A DNA stretch of 64,000 nucleotides from Pseudomonas denitrificans (nom. rej.) (GTDB taxonomy: Bacteria > Pseudomonadota > Gammaproteobacteria > Pseudomonadales > Pseudomonadaceae). Every line of letters starts with the position of its first letter. The first letter of the stretch is position 1. A program made the position numbers and the translations under genes. Under the pieces are notes generated by a model, which saw nothing but the letters and a program-made list of their open reading frames with translations, had not been told where the DNA came from and searched no databases. Shown one piece after another: positions 17,617-29,795 of this stretch. The DNA lies in the NCBI RefSeq assembly GCF_008807415.1, contig NZ_CP043626.1:1426001-1490000 (forward strand), given 5' to 3'.

Positions 17617-19192
17617 TGGCGATTTCCTTCTGCCCTGCGGATGCTTGCCCAGCGGTCGGTCGAACGGTTGGTTGCACGGTCGTGGCGCCACTGCTGGCCA
17701 GCAGGTTGGTACTGGTCTGCTGCTCCAGCGTGCGCTGGATTTCCCGCGCCAGGGTCTTCACGTCGTGGTTTTCGATTTCCCTGGGCATCACCTCGAAGCC
17801 CACCGAGTTGTACAGCCGGCCCCAGGCGGCCTGGGCGTCGGAGTAGGCGGCTTCGCGCTGGTAGCGCGAGAGCAGGAAGCGCCCCTCGGCGCGGATCAGC
17901 TCCAGCTCGCTGCCCAGGGCGGCGCCACGGGCGGACTGGGCGTAGCTGAGCAGGCTCTGGTCGACGCGCAGGCTTTCGTCGGCGAATTCCACTTCCTGCT
18001 TCGCCAGCTGGTAGCGCAGCAGGCCGACGCGGACCTGGGTGAGGATGGCCATCGACAGCGCAGTACGGCGCATGTCGTCGGTCTTTTCCTGGCTGGCCTC
18101 GGCGGCCTTGATGTCCGGGTACTGCGCCAGGCGCAGCAGGTTCATCGAGACGTTGATGCCGGTCTGGTTCCAGTCGTTGTTGTACAGGTACTTGTTGGAG
18201 TCGTACTCGTAGCCATAGTTGAAGCTCACGTTGGGCCACAGCTGGGCCTTGGCGATCTTCAGGTCGTTCATGTCGACGCGCTTGCGGTACCACTCCTCCA
18301 TGATTTCCGGGCGGCGCTCCAGTGACAGGCGTTCGAGTTGCTCGACGTTGTTGGTCACCAGTGGCAGCGGCTGTTCGCCGACGTCGGCCAGGACCATTTT
18401 GGTGTTCGGCGGCAGTGACATCAGTGCGGCCAGTTCGGCGCGGGCGAACTCCAGGTCCTGGCGGCGCACGGTGAGCATGTACACCGAGTCGAGCAGGGCG
18501 CGCTGGTAGGCGAGGATGTCCTGGCGCGGCAGCAGGCCCTTGCCCTCGGCCTCGCGGGCGGAGGTCAGCGCGCGGTGGGTGCGCATCAGCAGGCCGTCCA
18601 CTTCCGGCAGCAGGCGCTGGGCGCCCAGCGCGCGCCAGTAAGCGTTGCGCACGTCCTGCAGGACGTTCTGCGCGACCTTCTCGCGGCGCTCTTCGGCCAT
18701 CAGCATCTGGTCGTTCTTCTGCTGGGTGCGGTAGTAGGCGACGCCGAAGTCCAGCAGGCTCCAGGACAGGCCCAGGCTGTAGAGCTGGCGGTAACGCTCT
18801 TCCGAGGTGGACGGACGCAGGCTGACCTGGCGGTCCTCGATGCCGATGGAGGTGCCGCCCGAATCGTTGTTGCGCCCGGCGTAGCCGGCGGAGGCGACCA
18901 CCCGCGGCAGCATCTCGTGGCTGGTGACATCGCGCAGGTCGGAGGCCAGCGCGCTTTCCAGCAGTTTCAGGCGGTAGTCGAGGTTGTATTTCAGGGCGCG
19001 CGCCGAGGCTTCGTAGAAGGTGATCGGCCCGCTGACCGGCTCCTGCTCCTTGTACATCCGCGCCTGGTCGTCGATCACCCGCTGGCGCATTTCCTCCTCG
19101 GTGTAGGGCTTGGGCTCGAACGCCGAGCAGGCGCTGAGGAAGAGGCTGACGGTGATGGTGGCGCTCAGGCATTTCAGTGCGTAGGCAGGCAT
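17603..19192 (-). CDS. TolC-family outer-membrane efflux lipoprotein
   Basis: This protein has about 529 residues from the ATG at 19192, chosen because it follows AAGGA and gives a compact lipoprotein signal with lipobox LSAC (Cys22). An upstream ATG at 19234 overlapping the previous stop is also possible. The body shows the long helical repeats of TolC-type channels, including SARALKYNLDYRLKLLESAL and a repeated second half with LSLERRPEIMEEWYRKRV and IKAAEASQEKTDDMRRTALS. It should form the outer-membrane exit duct for the giant surface protein encoded just upstream. Confidence 0.88.
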   Translation of the reverse strand: MPAYALKCLSATITVSLFLSACSAFEPKPYTEEEMRQRVIDDQARMYKEQEPVSGPITFYEASARALKYNLDYRLKLLESALASDLRDVTSHEMLPRVVASAGYAGRNNDSGGTSIGIEDRQVSLRPSTSEERYRQLYSLGLSWSLLDFGVAYYRTQQKNDQMLMAEERREKVAQNVLQDVRNAYWRALGAQRLLPEVDGLLMRTHRALTSAREAEGKGLLPRQDILAYQRALLDSVYMLTVRRQDLEFARAELAALMSLPPNTKMVLADVGEQPLPLVTNNVEQLERLSLERRPEIMEEWYRKRVDMNDLKIAKAQLWPNVSFNYGYEYDSNKYLYNNDWNQTGINVSMNLLRLAQYPDIKAAEASQEKTDDMRRTALSMAILTQVRVGLLRYQLAKQEVEFADESLRVDQSLLSYAQSARGAALGSELELIRAEGRFLLSRYQREAAYSDAQAAWGRLYNSVGFEVMPREIENHDVKTLAREIQRTLEQQTSTNLLASSGATTVQPTVRPTAGQASAGQKEIANAAQ

Positions 19193-19230
19193 AGTCTGTC
19201 CTTGATCGATCCTAAAGAGTCGCGAGTTCC

Positions 19231-22200
19231 TCATTGGCCGCTCCGGCGCTGGGCGGCCTCGCGCAGCTGGGCGCGGAAGCCCTGGGTGTTCTGCGCCTTG
19301 TCAGCCTTGCCGACCATGTCGGCGGGGAAGGGCGCCCACAGCGACGGGTCGGGCAACAGCCCGTCGGCGCTGAGGCTGATCACGCCGTGGCGGCCGTCCA
19401 CCCAGTTCTTGTCCAGCGTTGCCGCGCGGCGGCTTTCGGCCACGGCGCGGGCGACGAACTGGCCCTTGACCTGGCCCAGCTGCGCGCCCAGCGACGGGCT
19501 CTCGATTTCCGGCGTGGCGAAGATGTCGATGTTGCTGCCGTCGGCGCCCAGTTGGAGAGCGACAGGCGATCGTCGATGCGCTCGACCACCGGCTGCACGA
19601 AGATCGCCGGGTCCACGTCCGGGAGGCGGTCACGCGGGTAGCCGTCGTCGCCGAAGCGGTCGAAATGCGGGCCCGGCGGGATGTACGGCGTGGCGATGTC
19701 CAGGGTAATGGTCAGCACGGCATCGTCGGTGGCGCCGGCCAGGTCGCTGATGGTGTAGGTGAAGTAGTCCTTGAGCACCTGCCCGAGCCCTGCCGCCGCC
19801 AGCACTTCGCGGTTGGTCAGGTCGATGGTGTAGGTGTAGCTGCCGTCCGCGTTGAGGACGAGCGTGCCGTAGCGCCCGGCAATCGGCTGGCCGATCACAC
19901 CAGCAGTACCGCTGCCGGTTTCCTGGCCGGTACGGATACCGGTGACGGTCAGCGAGTCGCCGCCATCCACGTCGCTGTCATTGGGCAGCACGTTGCCGGT
20001 GGCCTGCGGTGCCGGCGTCTGGTCGGTGGCGCTGTTGCTGTCGTCGCGCGCCACCGGATTGTCGTTGGCGCCCTGGATGACCACGGTCAGGCGCGCATCG
20101 GAGGTGGCGCCGGCGTTGTCGCGCATGCGGTAGGTGAAGACTTCCTGCAGCTTCTCGTTGGCGCTGCGCATGGCCTGCACAGTGGGGTTGTCGTTGTCGA
20201 CGCGGTACTCGTAGCTGCCGTCGGCGTTGATCGTCAGTTTGCCGTAGAGACCTTGCAGCACGTTGCCGGCATTGGTCGTGGTGCCGTTCTGGTTGGTGAA
20301 GTTCACCACCGACTTGGTTTCGCCGTACTGCACGCCGTCGACGTCAGTGTCGTTGTCCAGCACGTTGCCGCGCGGGTCGACACCGGGGGTGCCGTTGTTG
20401 ACGCCGCCGGCCTCCACGGCCAGCGCGTTGTCGTCGCTGGCAATCGGCGTGTCGTTGCGCCCGTCGATGGTGATGGTCAGCAGGCCTGGGGTGGCGCCGC
20501 CCCAGATGTCCGCGCCCAGGTAGGTGAACTTGTCCTGCAGGGTCTGGCCGCTGGCGCGCAAGGCTTCGACCTCCGGCAGGGAGTTGTCCAGCTCGTAGCT
20601 CCAGCTGCCGTCGTCGTTGAGCGTCAGGGTGCCGTACTGGCCGCGCAGGCTCTGGCCGGGAGCGCTGGCATCGGGCGGAAGGGGACCGTCGCCGGCCCAG
20701 TACGAGACGACGTGCATCACATCCTGCGGGATGGTGGTGATGGTGTCCGGGTCGGTGTCGTTGTCCAGCACGTTGCCCGATGGGTTGCTGCCCGGCACGT
20801 TGTTGTGCAGGCCGCCGTCTTCGACCGCCGTGCCGAAGTCCGGCGCGGTGTCCGGTGGCTGGTTCTGCCCACGGACCAGGATGATCAGCGTGGCCTGGTC
20901 GTTGAGGCCGCCTTCGTCGGTGACCTGGTAGGTGAAGGATTCCAGGGCGAACGCCAGCGGGCCGAGGGCGATGATGTCCGCGTTGGTGTTGTCGACGAAG
21001 TACTGGTAACTGCCGTCGGCATTGATCACCAGGGTGCCGAACGCGCCGACGATGGTCTGCGGGCTGCCGGGTGTCACCACCACGGTGCCCACCTGCGCAC
21101 CCTCCGGGCCGACCGCGATGGTGGTGACGCGCATGTGATCGCCGGCATCGACATCGGTGTCGGCACCGATGCCGGCGAAGATCCCGGTCAGGCCGGTGAT
21201 CACGTTGCCGGTGGGGTTGCGCCCGCCGCTGCCGTCGAGGTTGGCCACGGCGTAGTTGATGTCGTCGTTGGCCACCGGGGCGTCGTAGCGGCCTTCGATG
21301 GTGATGGTCAGCTGGGCGATGGAAGTGGCGCCAGCGGTGTCATGCATGCGGTAGGTGAAGGCTTCGGTCAGCGAGTCGCCGTTCTTCAGCGCCTGCACGG
21401 CGGCCAGGCTGTCGTTGACGGTGTAGGTATAGGTGCCGTTGGCGTTGAGGGTCAGGGTGCCGTAGGTCCCTGCGATCACGCCGCCGCTGGCGGTCAGGTC
21501 GATCAGCGTGCCGCCGGCGCCTTTGGTGCCAGTGCGCACAGCGTCGACCACATGGGTTTCTCCGTAAGCCGCGCCGTCCACATCCAGATCGTTGGGCAGC
21601 ACATTGCCGGTGGCGGGCGCGCCGGGCGTGGTGTTCTGCGTGCCGCCGCCTCGATGGCGGCCCCCGTGTCGTCTGCAGCGATGGGGGTATCGTTCTGCCC
21701 GTGAATGATGACAGTGAAGGTGCGGGTGACAGTCTTGCCGTTCCCGTCACTGACGCTGTAGGTGAAGACTTCGCTGAGTGTGTCGTTGTAGGTACGCAGC
21801 GACTGCACCGCCGGGTCGAGGTTGTTGACCACGAAACGGTAGCTGCCGTCGGCGTTGAGCAGCAGCACGCCGTAGTTGCCCGCCAGGTCCGCCCCCACGT
21901 TGCCGCTGACGCCGTTGGGGTTGACCACGGCGGTGATGGTCAGGACATCGCCGTCGGGATCGACATAGGAGCCCCGGATACTGCCGGTCGGGTCGAGGCC
22001 TGCGACGTTGTTGAGCAGGCCGCCGGCCTCGGTGGCGTGGATCACGACGGGTTGCACGACGGGCGGGTCATTCACCCCGCGTACGGTGATCACCAGCTGC
22101 GCCTGGTCGGTCAAACCGCCGGTGTCGTGGATGCGGTAGGTGAAGATGACGTCCAGGCTCTGGTTGGCGGTGAGCGCGAGAATGGCAGGATCGGCACTAT

Positions 22201-25200
22201 TGACCACGAAGGTGTAGGTGCCATCGTCGCTCAGGCTGAGCTGGCCGAAGTTGCCGCTGATGAGGGTGCCGTTGGCCAGCCGGGCGACCGTGCCGGTGAT
22301 GTTGGTGGTGACGCCGCTGGCGACGCCGGTCAGAGTCCCGCCGGCGGTCTCAAGGCCGGAGCGAACGCCATCGACCTTGAGCTTGTCGGCGTTGGGCTGG
22401 TCGACAGTGTCGACGTCGGTGTCGGTGCCCACCCCGGCGTTACCGGTGATCACGTTGCCGCTGGCGTTGACCGGTGGCGGGGTGCCGTCGCTGGCGCCAG
22501 CGGTGGCGGTGCCATGGTCGTCCACCGCCACCGGGGCGTCGTTGGCGCCCTGGATGGTGATGGTGAGGGTGGCGATGGCGCTCAGGCCGCCCTTGTCGGT
22601 GACCTGGTAGGTGAACTGCTCGGAGAGCAGGGGATCGTTGGGAGTCAGGGCCTGGACCACGGGATTGCTGTTGTCCACCACGTAGCGATAAGTGCCGTCG
22701 GCGTTGATCGTCAGGGTGCCGTAGAGGCCTACAACAGTGGTCGGCGAGCCGGGGGCGACCGGCAGGATAGCGCCGCCGCCGGTGCCGTCGAAGCGCACCA
22801 GGCTGACGGCCTTGGTCTCGCCATAGACCGTGGCGTCCACATCGCTGTCGTTGGTCAGCACGTTGCCGGTGGCATCGCTGCCGGCGGTGCCGTTATTGGT
22901 GCCGCCGGCCTCGATGGCGGCGCCGGTGTCGTTCAGCGCCACGGGAGTATCGTTGGCGCCGTGGATGTCGATGGTCAGGGAGGTGGAGCTGGAAAGGCCG
23001 CCGGTGTCGGTGATGAAGTAGCCGAACGACTCGCGCAGCACGTCGCCCGCGGTGCGCAGCGCCTGGACTTCGGCATTGCTGTTGTCGACCACATACTGGA
23101 ACCCACCGGTCGCGGTGATGTAGAGCGTGCCGTAGCGGCCGGCGAGGCTGACGACACCGGCAGCGGGGACCACCACGAAGCCGCCGGTGGAGTTCTCCAG
23201 GCGGGTGACCTTGAGGATGTCGCCGTTGGTGGCGATGTCCACGTCGGTGTCGTTGTCCACCACGTTGCCCGTGGGGTCGACGCCGACCGTGGCGTTGTTC
23301 GAGCCGCCGGCTTCGATGGCGATCGCAATGTCGGGACGGGCGATGGGCGCGTCGTTCACCGGGTCGATGACGATGTTCAGGGTGTCGGTGTCTTTCAGGG
23401 CGTCGTCGGGGTTCTCGCCGGGGATGCCGTCGCCGTCCGCGTCACCGAAGTTACCCTGGTCGTTGGTGACCATGGTGAGGGTTTCGGCATTGCGGGCGGT
23501 GTTGAAGTCCTGGTCGCCCTTGTAATAAATCTGGCTGAGCAACACGTTGATCTGCTGCAGTGTGCCGGTGAGCACCAGGGTGCGGCCGGCGCCGGCCGGG
23601 GGGGTATCGTTGGCGCCGGGCGTCGTTGCGCTCTGCCAGAGCACGCCGTGCACCACGCTGAGGGTGACGGTCATGACGCCGGCGGTATTGCCGGCGTTGA
23701 CGTCCACGTCGCTGGTGGCGAGGCCGACGATGTGCAGCACGGTATCTTCCTGGCCATGCTGGTCGGCGACGGCGTTGATCGGCGCTTCGTTGATATGCAC
23801 GTAGCCGGCATCGGCGATGCCGATGGCGCCTTCGGCCAGGTTCAGGTTGATGTTGCCCAGGCCGACGGTGGAGGTCCCGCTGTCGGAGTCGACGCGCACG
23901 TGGAAGCGGTTGTTGCTCGCCTGGGCGAAGTTCTGCGCCACCGCCACCAGGTAATTGCCCGAGGGCAGGATGGCGAACTGGTAGGTGCCATCGGCGGCGG
24001 TCACCGTGCTGAAGGTGCGGTCGTCGGCGTTGCCGAACACGCCGTCGTCGCCGGCCCAGGTCAGGGTCACGTCGATGCCGCCCAGGCCAGGGCCGTCGGG
24101 CGTCGTGCTGGTGGTGGCGGACTTGGTGTCATCCCACAGGGTGCCTTTCACCACGCCCATGCCGGCGCCGTCGCTGAGGATGTAGTTGTTCAGCCCGCCC
24201 GCGCCGTCCTGGCCAGTGCGCTCGCCATCGGCGTCGCCGGCGGTCAGTGGCAGCGAGCCGCCCCAGCCGGCGTTCTCGAAGCTGGTGGGCAGGCTGGTCC
24301 AGGTCAGCACCGCGGAGCTGGTGACGTCGTCGGGAACGATGGTGTTGGGCAGGGTGACGCTGTAGATCACCTGCACCTTGTCGTTGACGTTCAACTGGTC
24401 GAAGTTGAGCACCACTTGGCCGCCCACCACGCTGGCGGTGACGCCCGCTGGCAGGTTGCCGGTGGTGTAGCTGGTGCCGTTGATGACGATGCTCTGGATC
24501 GCGTAGTCGCTGCCATTGGGGAACTGGTCGCGCAGCACGACGTTGTAGGCCGGTACTTCGCCGTTCTGGGTGAAACTGACCGAGACTGTCGCGTTGGTGG
24601 TGCCGGCGACGCTGCCGGCGGCGATGTCGATCACCGACTTATCCATGCCGGTGAAGCTCGGTTCCACGACGTTCTCGAAGATCGTGGCGCTGTGGCCGCG
24701 GTCGACCCCGCCGCCGGTGCCGACGTGTTCGAACACATTCATGCTCAGCTGCGCACCGCTAATGTTTGAGGCGATGTTGGCGACGCGCACGTTGAACTCC
24801 AGGATCACCCCTTCGATATCGCCGTCGTTGATCTCGTTGTTGGTCAGGTTGCCCAGGTTGAAGGTGATGGTCCGGCCGTCCGTGGAAATCTGCAGGCGGT
24901 TGCTGTTGATGTTGAAGATGCCGGTGGGCTTGTCGCCGGACAGGTCGGGATGGATCGGCAGCGATACGTCACTGTTCTGGTTGCCGACCATGCCCAGGGT
25001 GCCGCCGCTGATCAGGTCGGTGGCGTCGGTGGTGAGGCCGCCAATGGCGCTGGAACCCAGGGCGATAAGGATGTTGTTGAGGTCGGCGGGGATGAACTCC
25101 AGCCCGGGAGCCAACTCGATGCGGATCTGGTAATTGGGGTTCAAGCCGGTGGGCACCACGATCGCCACGCGGTAACGTACGATTTCGCCGACCACCACGG

Positions 25201-28200
25201 TTTCTTCCAGCCCAGCGGTATCGGTGGCGCCCGAGGAGTTGGTCGCCGGCGGCGTGGCGTCGAGGCCGCCGACGCGCGAGACCTGGATGCCGTTGGTGAC
25301 GGGAATGAGCAGCGTGTTGATCTGCCGGTAGTCGTTGAGCACCCCGGAGTTGAGCAGTCCGTCGTCGCCGCCGCGCTCGCCGGCACCCGTGTCGGTGGCG
25401 TTGCCCAGGCCGTCCAGGCTGGTCCAGCGCACCACGACGTTGTTCGTGATGACTGCCTGGCCGGCTGCTGAGGCGTTCACCACGCCCGAGAGGGAAATGA
25501 CGATGCTGCCGCCATTGGCGATATCGATGTTGGCGCCGCTGGCGGTGACCAGCTGGCCGTTCTGGATGATGAAGTCCACGCCGCCGTTGTTGGTGGCGCC
25601 GTTGTAGACCTTGCCGGTGATCACGATGTTGTCCATCTGCGTGGGCAGTATGTTCAGCAGGCTGAGATCGAAGGCATTGGTGCCGGAAGTGTTGCTGATG
25701 GTGATGGTGTAGGTGACCGTGTCGCCTTCGTCGAAGCCGCCGTAGGTGGGGGTGGCCGTGACCTGCTGGCTCACCGTCAGGGTCGGCTCGACGATGGTCA
25801 CCGAGGGCTGCTGCGGGCTGGCGACGGTGCGGTCCACTGCCGTGGCGCCGTTGGGGGTATCGCCGTCGGGGTCGCTGTAGGTCAGCTGCGCGCCGTTGTT
25901 CAGGGTGACGCCCTGCTGGTTGCCCTGCACGTTGCTCGCCACCAGCACCAGGCGGATGACGAAGGCGTTGTTGCCGATGTTGTTATCGGCCGTGGAGCCG
26001 GCGGCACTGAACAGCAGGTTCAGGTCGCCGCCATCGCTGCCGTCGCCGCTGAAGGTGAGGACGTTGACAGAGCCGGCGAAGGCCTGGGTGAGTGCGCCGC
26101 TGAACGGATCGATGCCGTTGTTCACGGCGTTGTAGATGATCTGGTAGCCCGCCCCGCTGAAGGCCGTGAGGTCCAGGCGCAGCCCCGGCGGAATCAGGTC
26201 GGAAAGACGCAGGTTGGCGGTACTGCCTTCGGGCAGGGTGACCACGATGTCGTAGGTCATCTTCTCGCCGATCACCAGGTTGCTGCCGCTGGTGTGGCCG
26301 GCGCTGGAGTCGTCGTCGGTGAGGCTGCCGTTCTGGTAGGTCTTGCTGATGGTCGGCGCGGCCACCTGCTGGTTGGCGACCTCGACGATGTCCACCGGGG
26401 TGAAGTCCTGGCCGCCCTCGACGCTGGCGTAGTTGGTCAGCGCCGCGCTGCTTTGCAGGGTGCTGGAGGCGAGGATGGCGTTGCTCACCGTGACGTCGTA
26501 GGTGATCACCACGACGTTGGCGCCGGAGAGGTCGTTGGCCGTGCCGGCGCGGCCGGCGAGCAGGGTGCCCTGGTTGTTGGGGTCGAGGAAGGTGATGCTG
26601 TTGCCGCTGATGCTGTAGTCGACGCCCTGCACCAGCAGGCTGCCGTCGCCACGATGGATCTGCAGGTTGGCGGTGGACAGGCTGCCTCCGACGAACGCCA
26701 GGCCTGCCGGCAGGGTGATGCTGGTGGACACGTCGAAGGCGTTGCCGCCGCCGCTGTTCTTGATCGCCGTGGCCAGGCGCAGGGTGTCGGCGCCGTCGAT
26801 GCCGCTGACGTTGCCATCCACCGCCGCCAGGCTGGTCACGCTGCCGCTGAAGGGCGTGCCGGTGGTGCCCGGCTGGGCCCAGGTGCCGGTGGTGCCGGTG
26901 ACCGTGCCATGGGTGGTGGAGACCACGCCGTGCTTGATGTCCAGCACCGGTTCGGCGACCGATTCGATGACCGCGACATCCGAGGAAATCAGCGGCGTCT
27001 TGTCGATGGTGGTGGTCTGGCTGGACTGCGCCAGCACGTCGAGTTCGCGCTGGTCGGCATAGGGCTGGTCGCCGACCACCATGGTGAAGCGCACCTGCAC
27101 GGTACCGCCGTTGAGGCCGCCGGAAACGTAGTTGCCGAAGTCGAAGATGATCGAGTTGCCCGCCCCGGTGGTGACGCTGTCGGGCACGTCGAGGATGCTG
27201 TTGCCGGCGCCGAAGCTCCACTGGCCGACACCGTTGCCAATGCTCCAGTTGATGCCCGCCGCGTTGAGCAGCGGTAGCGGCAGGTAGGCGGTGAGCTTGA
27301 AGTTCTCGTAGTCCGCCACCAGCAGGTCGTAGGTGATGGTGAAGGTGACCACGTCGCCGGGACGCAACTCGCCGTTGGCAGGCGGGTTGCCGCCGTTCAC
27401 CTGGGTCAGGGTGATATCGATGTTGGAGGTGTCGATGGTGCTGGTGGTGCCGGAGCCGTCGGTCTGCTCGCCGCCAATGTTCAGCGAGTCGCGCAGCACA
27501 GTGGCATCCACCGTTGCATTGTTGCTGACGCTGTCGCCCTCGTTGAGCTGGTCGTGGGGCGGGTGGTCGGAGGTGTAGGTGGTGTCGATGGTCGCGTCGT
27601 AGACGATGGACATCCGCGTGGCGCCTTCCTGCACATCGTCATCCCAGAGGTCGCCGAACAGCGCATAGAGGCCGGGCCCCTGGACGGCGGCAGCGATGGA
27701 TGCGCCGATATCGAAGACCAGCGTGGTGCTGCCGTCGGCGTTCACCGTGGCGGTGTAGATCACCGGGATGACCTGCGATGCGCCGTGTTGCTGGATGACG
27801 ATGCTCGGCGCATTGGCGGCGGAGAAGGTCTGGCCGTCGCTGAGCTGGTCGGTGACGGTGAAGGTGCCCTGGCCGAGGATGTTCTTGCCGAAGGCATAGA
27901 AGTCGGAGATGGCCACATCCATGGTGTAGCGCAGGGTATCGCCGGGGGTAATGCCGGGGTGCCGACGTCGGTCTGCAGGTTCACCGTCTTGAGCAGGGTG
28001 ATCGATTTGGCGACGAAGGTGATACCTGCGCCGTCGCCGGTCACGGTGAAGGGATAACCGTCCGGATCGGTGGGGCGGTCGCGCGGGTCCAGCGGGTTCC
28101 AGTCGCCATTCACCGTGGCGGTGCCGAAGGTGATGGTGCGCGGGTTGCCCGTGGCAGGGTCGAGCACCGGCCGCCCGGCCGCGTCGATCTCCGGTACGTA

Positions 28201-29795
28201 GAAGCCGACCGTGGTGGTGCTGGCCGCGCTCAGGGTGTCGTAGTGAATGGTGTAGCTGGCGACGAAGGCATTGGGGTTGTTGAGCGCCGCGGCGATCAGT
28301 GTCGGGTTGGTCAGTACGGTGCCGTCGTGCAGGGTGATCGAGGTCAGGGTGCCGCCGGCGCCGGGGGTGATGGAGCTGACGTGAACCTGGTCGGGCACCG
28401 TCTGGGTAACCGTCACGTTGGTCAGGGTCTGGCCGGGGCCGGGGTCACTGTCACCGTTTCGGTGCGGGTGAAGTTCGGCCCGGTGACCGTCTCGCCCTCG
28501 GGCATGTTCACCGTCTGGGTCACCGACAGCAGCGTCGGGGTGACCACGAAACTGTGCAGCGCCGCCTCCACCAGGGTCGGGTCCTGCGCCGGGTTGTTCA
28601 GTGAATCGTTGCCGTACTCGAAGCCGCCGCGGGCATTGATGGTGAGATTGGGCGCGCCGTCGGAATAGCTGGTGTCGGCCAGGTTGCTCAGCTGCGCGGT
28701 GACCTGGATGCCGATGGCCGGCTGGCCGCTGGTGACGCTGGCGTAGGGCAGCTGCAGCACCACCATCTGGTCGCCGGCCTTCATGCCGACGCTGGCAGCG
28801 TTGATCACCAGGGCATTGCCGTTGGCGTCCTTGGCCAGCGGGTGGGTGGCATTGCCGTTGGCGTCGAAGGTGATCACATAGCTGGTCACCGCCTGGCCCA
28901 GGTAGGTGGCGGAAACGAAAGTGGCGCCGTCATTGCCGTCGCGGCCGGTGGCCGGCATGAACAGGTCGATGTAGGGCGCGAAGCCGACCTGGGTGGATGG
29001 GTTGCTGAAGTTGACGTCGAAGGTGAAGGTATCGCCCAGGCGCACCGCCGCGCCGCCGCTGCCCATGGCCACGGTGGGGCTGGCGTCGGCCAGCAGGCCC
29101 TGGAAGCTCACCAGGGTGTCGGCGCTCAGTGCGATGGACTTGTCCACGTCGCCCGCGCGCACTTCCAGGTTCCAGTCGCCGCCGGCGCTGGTGGAGCCGG
29201 TGGCATTGCTGGAGGCGCCGACGTCCGCGCCGGTCCAGCGCGCCAGTTCGTTGACCAGCGCCTGACCGGCGCTGCCTGCGCCGACGTCGCAGCCATAGAG
29301 CTGGATGTCCGCACCGGTATTGAGCTCGCCGCGCCAGGCGCTCAGGCGATCGCCGAGCTGGTCGACGCTCTGGCTGGTGAAGGTCTGGTTGCCCAGGGTG
29401 AACTGGCCGGTGGCGCCGTGGGAGAAGATCTGGATCGAGTCGACCTTGCCCAGTTGCGTCAGCGCATTACTGATGGCCGCGATGGCGTCCTGGCCTGCGT
29501 CCACCACCAGCGCGGTGGTGCCCACCGGCAGGCTGGCGGCGAGCTGGTCGCGGTTTTCCAGGCGGGCATCGATCACCACCAGATTGCGCGGCGCCGCCTG
29601 TGCGGGGGCGGCTGCCTGGGCGCGAGCCTCGACGGCAGTGGCCGGCTTGGCCGTGTCCTTCGCCTCGGCGGCGGTGCTGTCGTGATGCTGTTGATCGACG
29701 GCCGCAGCGGCTGCGCCGTCGAACAGGATGCGTTGTTCCAGCGCCAGGGCGTGGGCAACTGGCTGGAAGAGCTTCGAGCGATATTTGGCCTGCAT
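19231..29795 (-). CDS. Giant repetitive surface protein (LEPR-XLL/DUF4347, DUF11-like, SdrB-like and VCBS-like repeats), four apparent frameshifts
   Basis: Restoring one base at each of four sites gives about 3,522 residues. The N-terminus has an LEPR-XLL-type motif (ALEQRILFDGAA) followed by a DUF4347 domain (LVVIDARLENRDQLAASLP ... SIQIFSHGATGQ ... QLYGCDVGAGSAGQ). A long series of DUF11-like beta-sandwich repeats spans roughly 29050-24180. An SdrD B-type domain lies near 24160-23930 (KGTLWDDTKS ... ADGTYQFAILPSGNYLVAV). Nine VCBS/cadherin-like repeats follow to about 19640, and then a roughly 110-residue tail that lacks RTX GGxGxD repeats. There is no Sec signal peptide. Such proteins are cell-surface adhesins exported by type I-like machinery. 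The four export genes follow directly and are co-transcribed. Confidence 0.85.
19550..19563 (-). other. Apparent frameshift near the C-terminus of the giant surface protein
   Basis: The minus-strand frame ending ...DDRLSL continues in the -1 frame as LQLGADGSNIDIFATPEIES. One base lost around TCGCTCTCC would explain it. The new frame runs to the stop that touches the TolC-like gene. Confidence 0.7.
19640..23360 (-). repeat. Nine tandem VCBS/cadherin-like protein repeats, period about 400 bases
   Basis: Within the giant surface gene, units begin with variants of GANDTPVA followed by TGNVLxNDxDVD. They lie near 23350, 22940, 22540, 22070, 21690, 21285, 20870, 20450 and 20060, about 130 residues each. 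The repeats are diverged in DNA, not identical copies, which argues against very recent expansion. Confidence 0.8.
21642..21652 (-). other. Apparent frameshift between two VCBS-like repeats
   Basis: Other repeats read AAIEAGGTNN at this position. Here the frame breaks after AAIEA and resumes as GGTQNTTPG if one C is restored in the minus-strand GAGGCGGCGG. Repeat similarity continues at once on both sides. Confidence 0.8.
27950..27960 (-). other. Apparent frameshift in the DUF11-like region, second site
   Basis: The frame ...NLQTDVGTPG breaks in a CCCCGG run on the minus strand. Adding one G gives GITPGDTLRYTMDVAISDF and rejoins the following 2,100-residue frame. Confidence 0.8.
28434..28444 (-). 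other. Apparent frameshift in the DUF11-like region, first site
   Basis: The minus strand reads CCCCGGCCCCGGCC. One additional G would turn ...VTVTP into GPGQTLTNVTVTQTVPDQV, the correct continuation of the DUF11-like domain. Confidence 0.8.

Noticed and set aside
19640..23360. CRISPR-like array, suggested by the regular ~400-base period
   Set aside because: The periodicity is that of ~130-residue protein repeats in one coding frame; the DNA copies are diverged and there are no short direct repeats with spacers.
21701..24769. A 1,022-codon open frame on the plus strand inside the giant surface gene
   Set aside because: It is an antisense frame of a repetitive GC-rich gene with a G/V/D/H-rich, featureless product. 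The minus-strand frame encodes recognisable VCBS and DUF11-like repeats.
19231..29795. Calling the giant surface gene a decayed pseudogene
   Set aside because: The breaks can all be repaired by one base each, there are no internal stops otherwise, and the repeats and downstream export genes are intact. Sequence error is more likely.
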